A program made the translations under genes and the position numbers. Below, piece after piece: positions 1 through 7,395 of a stretch of 64,000 nt of DNA. The stretch is from Marinobacter sp. HL-58 (lineage in GTDB: Bacteria > Pseudomonadota > Gammaproteobacteria > Pseudomonadales > Oleiphilaceae), in NCBI RefSeq assembly GCF_001314605.1, contig NZ_LIHP01000011.1:62001-126000 (forward strand). The letters run 5' to 3'. The notes under the pieces were generated by a model. It was given only the letters and a program-made list of their open reading frames with translations. It had not been told where the DNA came from and made no database searches. Each line of letters starts with the position of its first letter. The first letter of the stretch is position 1.

Positions 1-202
1 TCTGGTGATCCAGCTTCAGGCCGGCAAGGATACGGGCAACCGCCAGAGGATGGGTGATGTAGCGGTCACCGCTTTTGCGCATCTGCCCTTCGTGGGCTTG
101 TTCGGCATAATAGTAGGCTCTTCGCACCTGATTGATGCGATTGGTATCGAGATAGGTGCTGAGTTCACTGGCCAGCACATCAACCGTTGCCTCTGCCGAC
201 AC
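1..202 (-). CDS. spoT: SpoT, bifunctional (p)ppGpp synthetase/hydrolase, N-terminal part only
   Basis: Only the first 67 codons are present; the gene continues past the left edge. The translation contains [20 protein letters not shown], the opening of the HD hydrolase domain that degrades (p)ppGpp in RelA/SpoT proteins (family knowledge). The start is a GTG preceded by GGAGGCG; no ATG lies nearby. Downstream of rpoZ and gmk on the same strand is the usual gammaproteobacterial place for spoT. RelA is a less likely alternative, because RelA HD domains are usually degenerate and do not sit beside rpoZ. A promoter-like site and a strong intrinsic terminator lie between rpoZ and this start, so expression may be uncoupled from rpoZ. 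Confidence 0.9.
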   Translation of the reverse strand, partial: MSAEATVDVLASELSTYLDTNRINQVRRAYYYAEQAHEGQMRKSGDRYITHPLAVARILAGLKLDHQ

Positions 203-235
203 CGCGCCTCCGTGGGTAGACTGAATTTCAGGGAT

Positions 236-263
236 AAAAAAACCCGAATGCACGCATTCGGGT
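236..263 (-). terminator. Intrinsic terminator between rpoZ and spoT
   Basis: A perfect 10-bp stem (ACCCGAATGC paired with GCATTCGGGT, 2-nt apex) is followed on the minus strand by seven T residues. It ends about 34 nt before the spoT GTG. Because it precedes rather than follows spoT, it either ends rpoZ transcripts or acts as an attenuator in the spoT leader. Confidence 0.8.
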
Positions 264-298
264 CCTTCCGAGGGTCTTCCGGTAATGCCTATAGATAC

Positions 299-326
299 AC
301 TATAAAACCGAAAGGCCAGATTTCAA
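299..326 (-). promoter_or_regulatory. Candidate sigma70 promoter upstream of spoT
   Basis: On the minus strand TTGAAA (321-326) and TATAGT (299-304) are separated by 16 nt. The predicted start near 292 gives a leader of roughly 55 nt before the terminator at 236-263. This is read from sequence only. Confidence 0.45.
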
Positions 327-367
327 TGCTTTCGACGGGTTAGCAGAAAATATTCCCGCCTCACACC

Positions 368-580
368 TTACTCGTCATCGTCCTCGGTGAGGAGATCACG
401 GGTAATCTTGCCTTCGGCGATTTCGCGCAAAGCGATAACGGTTGGCTTATCGTTCTCTTCGGCAACCAGCGGCTCGAAGCCCTTGGTTGCAATCTGGCGG
501 GCGCGCTTGGTGGCCAGCATAACCAGCTGGAACCGGTTATCAACGTTTTCAAGGCAATCTTCAACAGTAACTCGTGCCAT
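368..580 (-). CDS. rpoZ: RNA polymerase omega subunit
   Basis: This 70-residue protein matches the omega subunit throughout: it opens [20 protein letters not shown] and continues through the conserved ATKRARQ segment. Omega stabilises the beta' subunit in RNA polymerase and, in Escherichia coli, forms part of a ppGpp-binding site, which fits its position beside spoT. It is shorter than the E. coli protein (91 residues), with an acidic tail ending EDDDE. The ATG start has a GGGGAAG ribosome site. It follows gmk after about 90 nt on the same strand, the common gmk-rpoZ-spoT order. Confidence 0.96.
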   Translation of the reverse strand: MARVTVEDCLENVDNRFQLVMLATKRARQIATKGFEPLVAEENDKPTVIALREIAEGKITRDLLTEDDDE

Positions 581-671
581 AACTTCCCCGACAATAGCAA
601 AATGACTGATTTCAGCAGACCGCGTAGTTTAATCCCACTGGTTCAATTTGTATACAGGCAATACACCCGGA

Positions 672-1406
<735 letters not shown>

Positions 1407-1417
1407 TTATACGGCTT

Positions 1418-2284
1418 TTACTCGAGGTTCTGTACCTGCTCCCGCATCTGCTCGATGAGCACTTTCAGGTCAACGGCGGCCCGGGTTACCCGGGCATCGA
1501 TACTTTTGCTGCTGAGGGTGTTGGCCTCACGATTGAGCTCCTGCATCAGGAAATCCAGCCGGCGGCCGATAGCTTCATCGCCCTGAAGGGTCTCAGAAAC
1601 CTCGGTAATATGGGCATCAAGCCGCTCCAGCTCTTCCGCCACGTCGCTTTTCTGGGCCAGCATCACCATTTCCTGGGCTATACGGTCCGGATCAATCTCT
1701 ACCTTCGCCTGTTCAAAGCGACTCTTCAGGTGCTCTTCCTGGGCGCGAATCAGCTCCGGCATCCGCTCCCGCACCTCGGCAACCAGTTTACCCATGGTGG
1801 CCAAACGGTCTTCAAACAGGGGGCGCAGCCGCTCACCTTCCCGCTCTCTCACGGTGACCAGCTCACTCACGGTGCGCTCGAACAATTCACTCGCCGCCTT
1901 GCGGGCAGGCCCGTAATCCTGCTCGGTGGAGGCCAGCACACCCGGCCACCGGAGGATGTCCAGGGCACTGATATGTGCCGGGTTGTCGAGCATCTTGTTG
2001 ATGTGATTGGCCGCCTCGTTGACCGCATGGGCCACATCTTCATTAATCTCGAACCCCTGGGACGCGGCGTCTGTCGCCTGCAGCCGCATGGCCACATCCA
2101 CCTTGCCACGACGCAATTGTTTGCGAAGCTGTTCGCGGAAACTGTTCTCCAGTTCACGCAGCGCCTCGGGCAGCCGGAAGGAGGGCTCCAGGTAGCGATG
2201 GTTTACCGTGCGTATCTCGCAGGTGAGCGTACCCCAGTCCTCCTGGGTATCCTGGCGTGCAAAGGCCGTCATACTTCTGATCAT
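1418..2284 (-). CDS. yicC: YicC family endoribonuclease
   Basis: The 288-residue protein begins [10 protein letters not shown], the signature opening of the YicC/YloC family, and ends in the conserved region around [21 protein letters not shown]. coli YicC has been reported as an endoribonuclease acting on small RNAs; that function is carried over by homology. The start at 2284 is supported by GGAGTCACC immediately before the ATG, although the frame is open nine codons further. It is transcribed away from rph, with the divergent region between them, as in many proteobacteria. Confidence 0.93.
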   Translation of the reverse strand: MIRSMTAFARQDTQEDWGTLTCEIRTVNHRYLEPSFRLPEALRELENSFREQLRKQLRRGKVDVAMRLQATDAASQGFEINEDVAHAVNEAANHINKMLDNPAHISALDILRWPGVLASTEQDYGPARKAASELFERTVSELVTVREREGERLRPLFEDRLATMGKLVAEVRERMPELIRAQEEHLKSRFEQAKVEIDPDRIAQEMVMLAQKSDVAEELERLDAHITEVSETLQGDEAIGRRLDFLMQELNREANTLSSKSIDARVTRAAVDLKVLIEQMREQVQNLE

Positions 2285-2366
2285 GGTGACTCCGCGTTTG
2301 GAAGATGCCAATCCTCAAGTCTAGCAGGCCCACCGCCTGAACATCGAACAGAGGCCGCTGACTGCG

Positions 2367-2375
2367 TGTTATACT
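2367..2375 (+). promoter_or_regulatory. Candidate extended -10 element for rph
   Basis: TGTTATACT matches an extended -10 box (TGnTATAAT) about 70 nt before the rph start. I cannot see a convincing -35 at the right distance. Confidence 0.35.
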
Positions 2376-2446
2376 CCGCAATCTTTCGATATTGCAATCG
2401 ACCGGGACACTACCCCGGACACTCACTACTGATACCAGGAATGACT

Positions 2447-3163
2447 ATGAGACCGAGCGGAAGAACGCCGGAACAATCCCGGGATATTCGCATCACACGC
2501 CACTATACCCGCCACGCCGAAGGATCTGTGCTGGTGGAATTTGGCGACACCAGGGTGATCTGCACTGCCTCGGTTGAAAACAAGGTTCCGCCTTTCCTTC
2601 GCGGTGAAGGCAAGGGCTGGATCACCGCAGAATACGGCATGCTGCCCCGCTCCACCGGCAGCCGCATGGGCCGGGAAGCCGCCCGCGGCAAACAGGGTGG
2701 CCGCACCGTGGAAATCCAGCGCCTGATCGGCCGCTCCCTGCGTGCAGCGGTCGACCTCAGTGCACTGGGCGAGCACTCGATTACCATCGACTGTGACGTG
2801 ATCCAGGCAGATGGTGGTACCCGCACGGCAGCCATCACCGGCGGCTGCGTGGCGCTGGTTGATGCGCTGAACCATCTGGTGAAAGAAGGACGCCTGAAGA
2901 AATCGCCACTGAAGCAGATGGTGGCGGCGTTTTCCGTGGGTGTTTACAAAGGCACGCCGGTGCTGGACCTGGATTACCCCGAAGACTCCGAAGCCGAGAC
3001 CGATATGAACGTGATCATGACGGACCAGGGTGGTTTCATCGAGATCCAGGGGACTGCCGAGGGTGCGCCTTTCGAGCAGGAAGAGCTCGATGGCATGCTG
3101 AGGCTGGCGAAGCTGGGGATCAATCAGTTGTTTGAGGCCCAGAAGGCGGCTCTGGAAGCATAG
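2447..3163 (+). CDS. rph: RNase PH
   Basis: The 238-residue protein opens [16 protein letters not shown] and contains the EYGMLPRST and [10 protein letters not shown] segments typical of RNase PH, the phosphate-dependent 3'-5' exoribonuclease that trims tRNA 3' ends. The length equals that of family members. The frame stays open far upstream across the opposite strand of yicC, but AGGA six nt before the ATG at 2447 fixes the start; the ATG at 2441 touches that AGGA and is less likely. The rph, crc, pyrE grouping matches Pseudomonas. Confidence 0.96.
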   Translation: MRPSGRTPEQSRDIRITRHYTRHAEGSVLVEFGDTRVICTASVENKVPPFLRGEGKGWITAEYGMLPRSTGSRMGREAARGKQGGRTVEIQRLIGRSLRAAVDLSALGEHSITIDCDVIQADGGTRTAAITGGCVALVDALNHLVKEGRLKKSPLKQMVAAFSVGVYKGTPVLDLDYPEDSEAETDMNVIMTDQGGFIEIQGTAEGAPFEQEELDGMLRLAKLGINQLFEAQKAALEA

Positions 3164-3232
3164 TAATCCGAAAGCTGGCTTGTCGGATTACGCCTTTGGC
3201 TTTTATGCCCTTCACGGGTAAATCCGACCTAC
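3163..3232 (+). repeat. REP-like palindromic repeat pair after rph
   Basis: GTAATCCGA (3163-3171) is inverted as TCGGATTAC (3183-3191), and a second inverted pair follows, GTCGGATTAC (3182-3191) with GTAAATCCGAC (3218-3228), ending CTAC. The same GTCGGATTA/TAATCCGAC unit recurs at 28673-28700. The site begins inside the rph stop codon and lies between convergent rph and crc. Confidence 0.7.
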
Positions 3233-3263
3233 GGTTGGAGGCTAGCTTTGATTTCTGGGCGGG

Positions 3264-3321
3264 CTTGGGGAGATGGGCCTTCCCGGACCGTCTCCGGCCA
3301 TGGATGGCCCATCTCCCCGAG
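3264..3321. repeat. Long inverted-arm repeat with a 26-nt core
   Basis: Arms 3264-3279 and 3306-3321 are complementary over 16 positions with one G-T pair (CTTGGGGAGATGGGCC against GGCCCATCTCCCCGAG). The core 3280-3305 holds CCGGA...TCCGG and can also fold through GGCCAT..ATGGCC. It resembles the elements at 13430 and 28723 in plan (long arms, short structured core) but its core sequence differs. It may help end transcription of the convergent rph and crc. Confidence 0.65.
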
Positions 3322-3338
3322 ACCGCTAACTCCGCAGT

Positions 3339-4145
3339 TTACTGACCGATTTCTATATCGTAATCCATGATTACCGGCGCGTGATCCGAGAACCGGGTGC
3401 TGTCATCAATCCAGCCATCGCGGATGGTCTTGCGAATACCCGGTGTCAGTAACTGGTAATCCACCCGGATACCGGCATTCCTGCGGGAACCCTCGGCCTG
3501 TTCCGGCCACCAGGTGTACTGGTTGCTCTGCTTGTTGATATCGCGAAACGCATCAACACAGCCCATTTCGTCAAACAGGCGGTCAAGCCATGCCCTTTCG
3601 TGGGGCAGGAAGCCCGAGAAATCCAGCTTGTGGTAAAGCGGGCTGGCGTCGGTTACGTGGTGAGCCGTCTGCAGGTTGGCGCAGAAGATGAACTGGCGGC
3701 GTTTGCGCAGGGTTTTCTGCATATGGAGGCCGAAGGCTTCCATGAAGTCGTCCTTGTGGTCGAGCACGGTCAGGTCGTCTTCACCAGTCAGCTCTTCCTC
3801 ACGGCCCAGGGCGCAGGGCGCCAGAACACAGGCAACGGACACCTTGTCGAAATCCGCCTGGATGAACCGGCCCTCACGGTCGGCCTGCTCGTTGGCGAAA
3901 CCGTACATGATGGCTTTGGGAAAATGGCGGGTGTAGATACCGACACCGCCATCCTCATTGCGCTCGCCGTCAATGAAATAGGCCTCGTAGCCTTCCGGAA
4001 TGAGGTTGTAGTCCTCGATCTCGTAGGCCCGCATGCGGTGGTCCTGAACGCAGACCACGTCAGCGTCTTGCCTGGCCAGCCATTCAAAGAAACCTTTTTC
4101 AACAGCCTGGGCCAGACCGTTGACGCTGATTGTTACTACCCGCAT
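3339..4145 (-). CDS. crc: Crc-like catabolite repression control protein (exonuclease III fold)
   Basis: The 268-residue protein has the exonuclease III fold but follows Pseudomonas Crc more closely, with shared segments such as QADFDKVS, PERAWLD-like HERAWLD and DYQLLTPG. Crc acts with Hfq to repress translation of catabolic mRNAs and has no nuclease activity (family knowledge). The metal ligand Glu of exonuclease III (LQET) is replaced by Asp35 (VQDH), and the GDxN motif reads ANLQ (156-159), so Asp151 and Asn153 equivalents are lost; Asp229 and the SDHAP motif (253-257) remain. Its position beside pyrE and rph is that of crc in Pseudomonas. A weakly active nuclease remains possible. Confidence 0.82.
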   Translation of the reverse strand: MRVVTISVNGLAQAVEKGFFEWLARQDADVVCVQDHRMRAYEIEDYNLIPEGYEAYFIDGERNEDGGVGIYTRHFPKAIMYGFANEQADREGRFIQADFDKVSVACVLAPCALGREEELTGEDDLTVLDHKDDFMEAFGLHMQKTLRKRRQFIFCANLQTAHHVTDASPLYHKLDFSGFLPHERAWLDRLFDEMGCVDAFRDINKQSNQYTWWPEQAEGSRRNAGIRVDYQLLTPGIRKTIRDGWIDDSTRFSDHAPVIMDYDIEIGQ

Positions 4146-4226
4146 ACGTGTTTCCTGATTCGGTTTGAGTGTATGATACCGGTTTTACGAGTTAATTAAA
4201 GATCCACACCCGCCAGAAGCCCTGTC

Positions 4227-4865
4227 ATGCACGACTATCAGCAACAGTTCATTGAATTTGCCATCCGCCGTAATGTTCTTCGATTCGGCGAATTTACGCT
4301 CAAATCCGGCCGTACCAGCCCCTACTTCTTCAATGCCGGGCTGTTCAATACCGGGGAGGACCTTGTTGAGTTAAGCAAGGCTTATGCCGCTGCACTTCAA
4401 CGCAGCGGGCTGAATTATGACATTATTTTCGGGCCTGCCTATAAGGGCATACCGTTGGCAACGGTCACAGCCATGGCACTTGCCTCCGAGGGCTCCAACA
4501 AACCCTTTGCTTTCAACCGCAAGGAAAAGAAAGAGCACGGCGAGGGCGGCAATATTGTCGGCGCGCCACTGCAAGGCAAGGTGCTGATCGTCGACGACGT
4601 TATCACCGCCGGAACCGCGATACGGGAGTCGATCGGGATCATCCGCGGAGAAGGCGCAGAACCGGCGGGGGTTCTGATTGCACTTGACCGCCAGGAACGT
4701 GGCGCGGGCGAACTTTCGGCAATCCAGGAGGTCAAGAAGGAATTCGATATCCCGGTCGTCAGCATTATCACACTGGACCAGGTGCTCGACTACCTCCGGA
4801 ACAGGCCCGGTTTCGACCAGCACGCCCGGCAAGTCGCTGCATACCGGGATGAGTATGGTGTCTGA
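4227..4865 (+). CDS. pyrE: Orotate phosphoribosyltransferase
   Basis: The 212-residue protein joins orotate to phosphoribosyl pyrophosphate to form OMP in pyrimidine synthesis. The PRPP-binding loop [13 protein letters not shown] lies at about residues 119-131, and [16 protein letters not shown] near the start is characteristic of PyrE. Length matches the family. The ribosome site before the ATG is weak. It is divergent from crc, with 81 nt between the two starts. Confidence 0.96.
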   Translation: MHDYQQQFIEFAIRRNVLRFGEFTLKSGRTSPYFFNAGLFNTGEDLVELSKAYAAALQRSGLNYDIIFGPAYKGIPLATVTAMALASEGSNKPFAFNRKEKKEHGEGGNIVGAPLQGKVLIVDDVITAGTAIRESIGIIRGEGAEPAGVLIALDRQERGAGELSAIQEVKKEFDIPVVSIITLDQVLDYLRNRPGFDQHARQVAAYRDEYGV

Positions 4866-4944
4866 AACCGGGCATGGTTTCTCGTCCAGCTTTTGTTATG
4901 CTTCCTGACACAACTTGTTATTAGTGGAGCGCCAATTTTTCACC

Positions 4945-5595
4945 ATGAACCGTCTGACCAGGTTTTCAATCGCTGTATCTGCTGTGGCCGCGTTGGCAGT
5001 GGCTACAATCGCAGAAGCGAGAACGTACCGTTACACGGATGAAAACGGCCAGGTTGTGATCAGCAACACCATTCCCCAGGAAGCGTCAAAGCGTGGCTAC
5101 GATATTCTGGGCAAGAACGGCCGTGTTATCGAAACCGTCGACCCGGAACCCACGGAAGAGGAGATCGCCGCCAGGGAAGCGGAGGAGCAGCGCAAGGCCG
5201 AAGAAGAACGGCAAATGGAGCTTGACCGCAAGCTTCTGGAGCGCTTCAGCCACCCGGATGAGGCTGTGCGCGCCATGCACCGGAAAATCCGCGAATTGCA
5301 GGGGCTGAACCAGCTAAAACGGGGCAATATTTCGGTTATCGACAGTCAGTTGGACAACGAGCAGAGCCGGGCAGCAAACCTGGAACGCTCCGGCCGTGAC
5401 ATCCCGGAAGCGACTCTTGAGAAAATACAGCGGCTGGAGTCCCAGATTCGGGATATCGAGCGGGAAATCAATTCGCAAAATGCCGACATCAAGGTATTAA
5501 GGGAACAGTTCGAGAAGGATATTGAACGTCTTGAAGTGATAACGGACAAGGAAAGAACCGTGCCCCTGGATCCCGACGAAGCAGACAGACAATAA
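4945..5595 (+). CDS. Secreted DUF4124 coiled-coil protein
   Basis: The 216-residue protein has a signal peptide (MNRLTRFSIAVSAVAALAVA, cleavage near AEA), then a DUF4124 module recognisable from RTYRYTDENGQVVISNTIP. From about residue 65 it is highly charged and probably coiled coil (runs of EEIAAREAEEQRKAEEER type). DUF4124 proteins are periplasmic proteins of unknown function common in gammaproteobacteria. The ATG at 4945 is placed just before the signal peptide; an upstream TTG in frame is less likely. A strong hairpin terminator follows at 5631. Confidence 0.85.
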   Translation: MNRLTRFSIAVSAVAALAVATIAEARTYRYTDENGQVVISNTIPQEASKRGYDILGKNGRVIETVDPEPTEEEIAAREAEEQRKAEEERQMELDRKLLERFSHPDEAVRAMHRKIRELQGLNQLKRGNISVIDSQLDNEQSRAANLERSGRDIPEATLEKIQRLESQIRDIEREINSQNADIKVLREQFEKDIERLEVITDKERTVPLDPDEADRQ

Positions 5596-5630
5596 ACCGA
5601 GCTATCCAGCAGCCAGCATCCATATACGAA

Positions 5631-5656
5631 AAAGGTCACCTCAACGGGTGACCTTT
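5631..5656. terminator. Bidirectional terminator between DUF4124 gene and phasin
   Basis: AAAGGTCACC and GGTGACCTTT form a 10-bp stem with a 6-nt loop. Short T runs lie on both sides when read outward, so it can serve both convergent genes. Confidence 0.75.
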
Positions 5657-5683
5657 CTCGTTCAGAAAACTTCGGCCTGCAAA

Positions 5684-6106
5684 TCAGGCAGTAGCAGAAG
5701 CCTTCTTGGCAGTGCTGGTGCTCTTGCGAGCAGTGGTCTTGCGGGCTGCGGGCTTCTTCGCCTCTACGGTCTTCTTGGCTGACTGGGCAGCGTCGGACAC
5801 CTCATCGGCAGCTTCGGAAACCGCGTCGGCACCTTCAGCAGCTTCTTTCTCCAGCTTGGCGACCAGATCTGCAGCGAAGTTGCCGAAACGGCTGTTCAGG
5901 GTGCGCAGCTGCTCGAACAGGTTTTCGCTGTAGCCGTAATAACGGGTACGCAGATTCTTGACGCTGTATTCGCGCGCTTCTGACTCAAGCTTTTCAGCGT
6001 ATTCGAAAGGCTTGGAAGACAGCTTCTTCTGCTGCTCTTCAGCAGCATTGATGCCCTTCTCTACGATGTCCTGCAGTTGTTCCTGATAGCTCTTGAGTTT
6101 ACCCAT
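5684..6106 (-). CDS. Phasin family protein with histone H1-like tail
   Basis: The 140-residue protein has an amphipathic helical N-terminal half (about 1-95, MGKLKSYQEQLQDIVEKG) typical of phasins, which coat polyhydroxyalkanoate granules, followed by an Ala/Lys-rich tail (AKKTVEAKKPAARKTTARKS) like that of PhaF and histone H1. PhaF-type tails bind DNA and help segregate granules (family knowledge). No phaC, phaB or phaZ gene is in the window, so the granule role is inferred. The start has a strong AAGGAG ribosome site, suggesting high expression. Confidence 0.78.
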   Translation of the reverse strand: MGKLKSYQEQLQDIVEKGINAAEEQQKKLSSKPFEYAEKLESEAREYSVKNLRTRYYGYSENLFEQLRTLNSRFGNFAADLVAKLEKEAAEGADAVSEAADEVSDAAQSAKKTVEAKKPAARKTTARKSTSTAKKASATA

Positions 6107-6292
6107 GATGGATCTCCTTAGGTTATGGATGCATTACATTAAAAGTTGCATCGTGACGGCCAGCGAATCTGTACCGACTTGTGATTACATGGGTAAGACT
6201 ACGGTGAAAAATTAGAATGATCATACTAAACCCTGAATCCCTTTAATGTTTCTGGCAATCGGGGCCCATGTCCTGTTTTGCGGATGACTCAC

Positions 6293-6320
6293 TTGATGAT
6301 TTTCTCAGATTGCGCATAAT
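6293..6320 (+). promoter_or_regulatory. Candidate promoter in the 6107-6434 intergenic region
   Basis: TTGATG (6293-6298) and CATAAT (6315-6320) are separated by 16 nt and could drive the lipoprotein gene. The -10 box lies inside the inverted repeat CAGATT-N6-AATCTG, a possible operator. The rest of the 328-nt gap (6107-6434) is AT-rich near the phasin end and shows no other gene or repeat I can support. Confidence 0.35.
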
Positions 6321-6434
6321 CTGCGCCCTGAAATGTGTAGCCCGTCTCCCTGTTTTATTCAGGCCTCGCTTCTGCCGTATTGCAAACTGTGACAAAACCC
6401 GAGGTTGCGCTGACAACCGGATTGCGAGAGAACC

Positions 6435-6926
6435 ATGCTACGTAAAAGACCCAGGCAATGGACTGCGGGCCTGATACGGCTCTGGAAATTATCTGTATTT
6501 GCACTGTTCCTTCTTGGACTGGCCGGTTGCCAGGAAGACTCCGGGGCAACACGGGCAGCATCTGGCCAGGCCAATGAAGTGTCTGCACAACGACTGAACA
6601 ATGCCGTTTCTTCCTTCCGCGACACCCTGGGGCAGTCGGGATCCGCCAGACAGGCCCTTGCCACTGCCCCGACGTTGCGCTGGGAGGCGCCGCTGACCAG
6701 GGAGGATGGCTCCCGCCTGCATTCTGACGACATCAGCGGCTACCGCATTTATTACCGACTGCGCCACGAGGACAAATACAAGTTTATTCCGCTGCCCGGC
6801 GATGCCGGTACGGAATATCCTCTGGCAGATTTTCCCCCGGGCGCCTATGAGTTCAGCATTACCACGCTGGACGATAGCGGCCTTGAAAGCCGACGATCAG
6901 ACGCGGTGATGGTTGATCTGATCTGA
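6435..6926 (+). CDS. Putative lipoprotein with a fibronectin type III-like domain
   Basis: The 163-residue protein has an N-terminal hydrophobic segment ending in a lipobox (LLGLAGC, Cys about 32), so it is probably lipid-anchored. The mature part contains a fibronectin type III-like domain from about residue 75 (LRWEAP ... ISGYRIYYR ... YEFSITTLDDSGLES), a beta-sandwich usually involved in binding. No catalytic motif is visible. It converges on the DUF2782 gene with only 4 nt between the two stop codons. Confidence 0.75.
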   Translation: MLRKRPRQWTAGLIRLWKLSVFALFLLGLAGCQEDSGATRAASGQANEVSAQRLNNAVSSFRDTLGQSGSARQALATAPTLRWEAPLTREDGSRLHSDDISGYRIYYRLRHEDKYKFIPLPGDAGTEYPLADFPPGAYEFSITTLDDSGLESRRSDAVMVDLI

Positions 6927-6930
6927 CAGG

Positions 6931-7272
6931 TTACCAGCGGAAGATAACCCAGCTGGGCACCAGCATGTCGGTTTCGTCCTCGCGGATCCACCCACCACCG
7001 TCTGCAGGCACGAGGTAATACTCGGGCCCCACTTCCGGCACCACCTTGATCTCCATAAGCTGGCCATTCACCCGATACTCGTAGAACACTTCGTCGTCAC
7101 CCGGGCGTATAACAATCTGGGGGCCGTCCGAAGATGGCTGATAATCGGATACCACCAGAGGTTCCCGGGGCGTCTCGACAACATCATTGTCGTCCGTGTT
7201 TTCCTGTGCCATCACCGGCATGCACATCACACCCAACACAAGACCCGGGCAGGCGATACGTTTCATTTTCAT
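6931..7272 (-). CDS. DUF2782 periplasmic protein
   Basis: The 113-residue protein has a signal peptide (cleavage near VMAQ) and then the DUF2782 region, recognisable from YEYRVNGQLMEIKVVPEVG and the closing WVIFRW. Its function is unknown. In Pseudomonas a homologue also lies next to polA, which supports the family call. It is divergent from polA, and its stop is almost adjacent to that of the convergent lipoprotein gene. Confidence 0.85.
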   Translation of the reverse strand: MKMKRIACPGLVLGVMCMPVMAQENTDDNDVVETPREPLVVSDYQPSSDGPQIVIRPGDDEVFYEYRVNGQLMEIKVVPEVGPEYYLVPADGGGWIREDETDMLVPSWVIFRW

Positions 7273-7395
7273 GTTACTCTTCCATTCTGTTTAAGGACGC
7301 TCTAAACCGCCCCGACACGGCCATTCAATGGCTCTGTATAGTCAGGGTTGCACAAGCCATTCAACGCTTCAATCAGAATCCGGATCCGTTTTGAT

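Noticed and set aside
1610..2446. Long plus-strand open frame running into rph
   Set aside because: It is antisense to yicC and only continues by chance into the rph frame; rph has its own ribosome site and family-conserved start at 2447.
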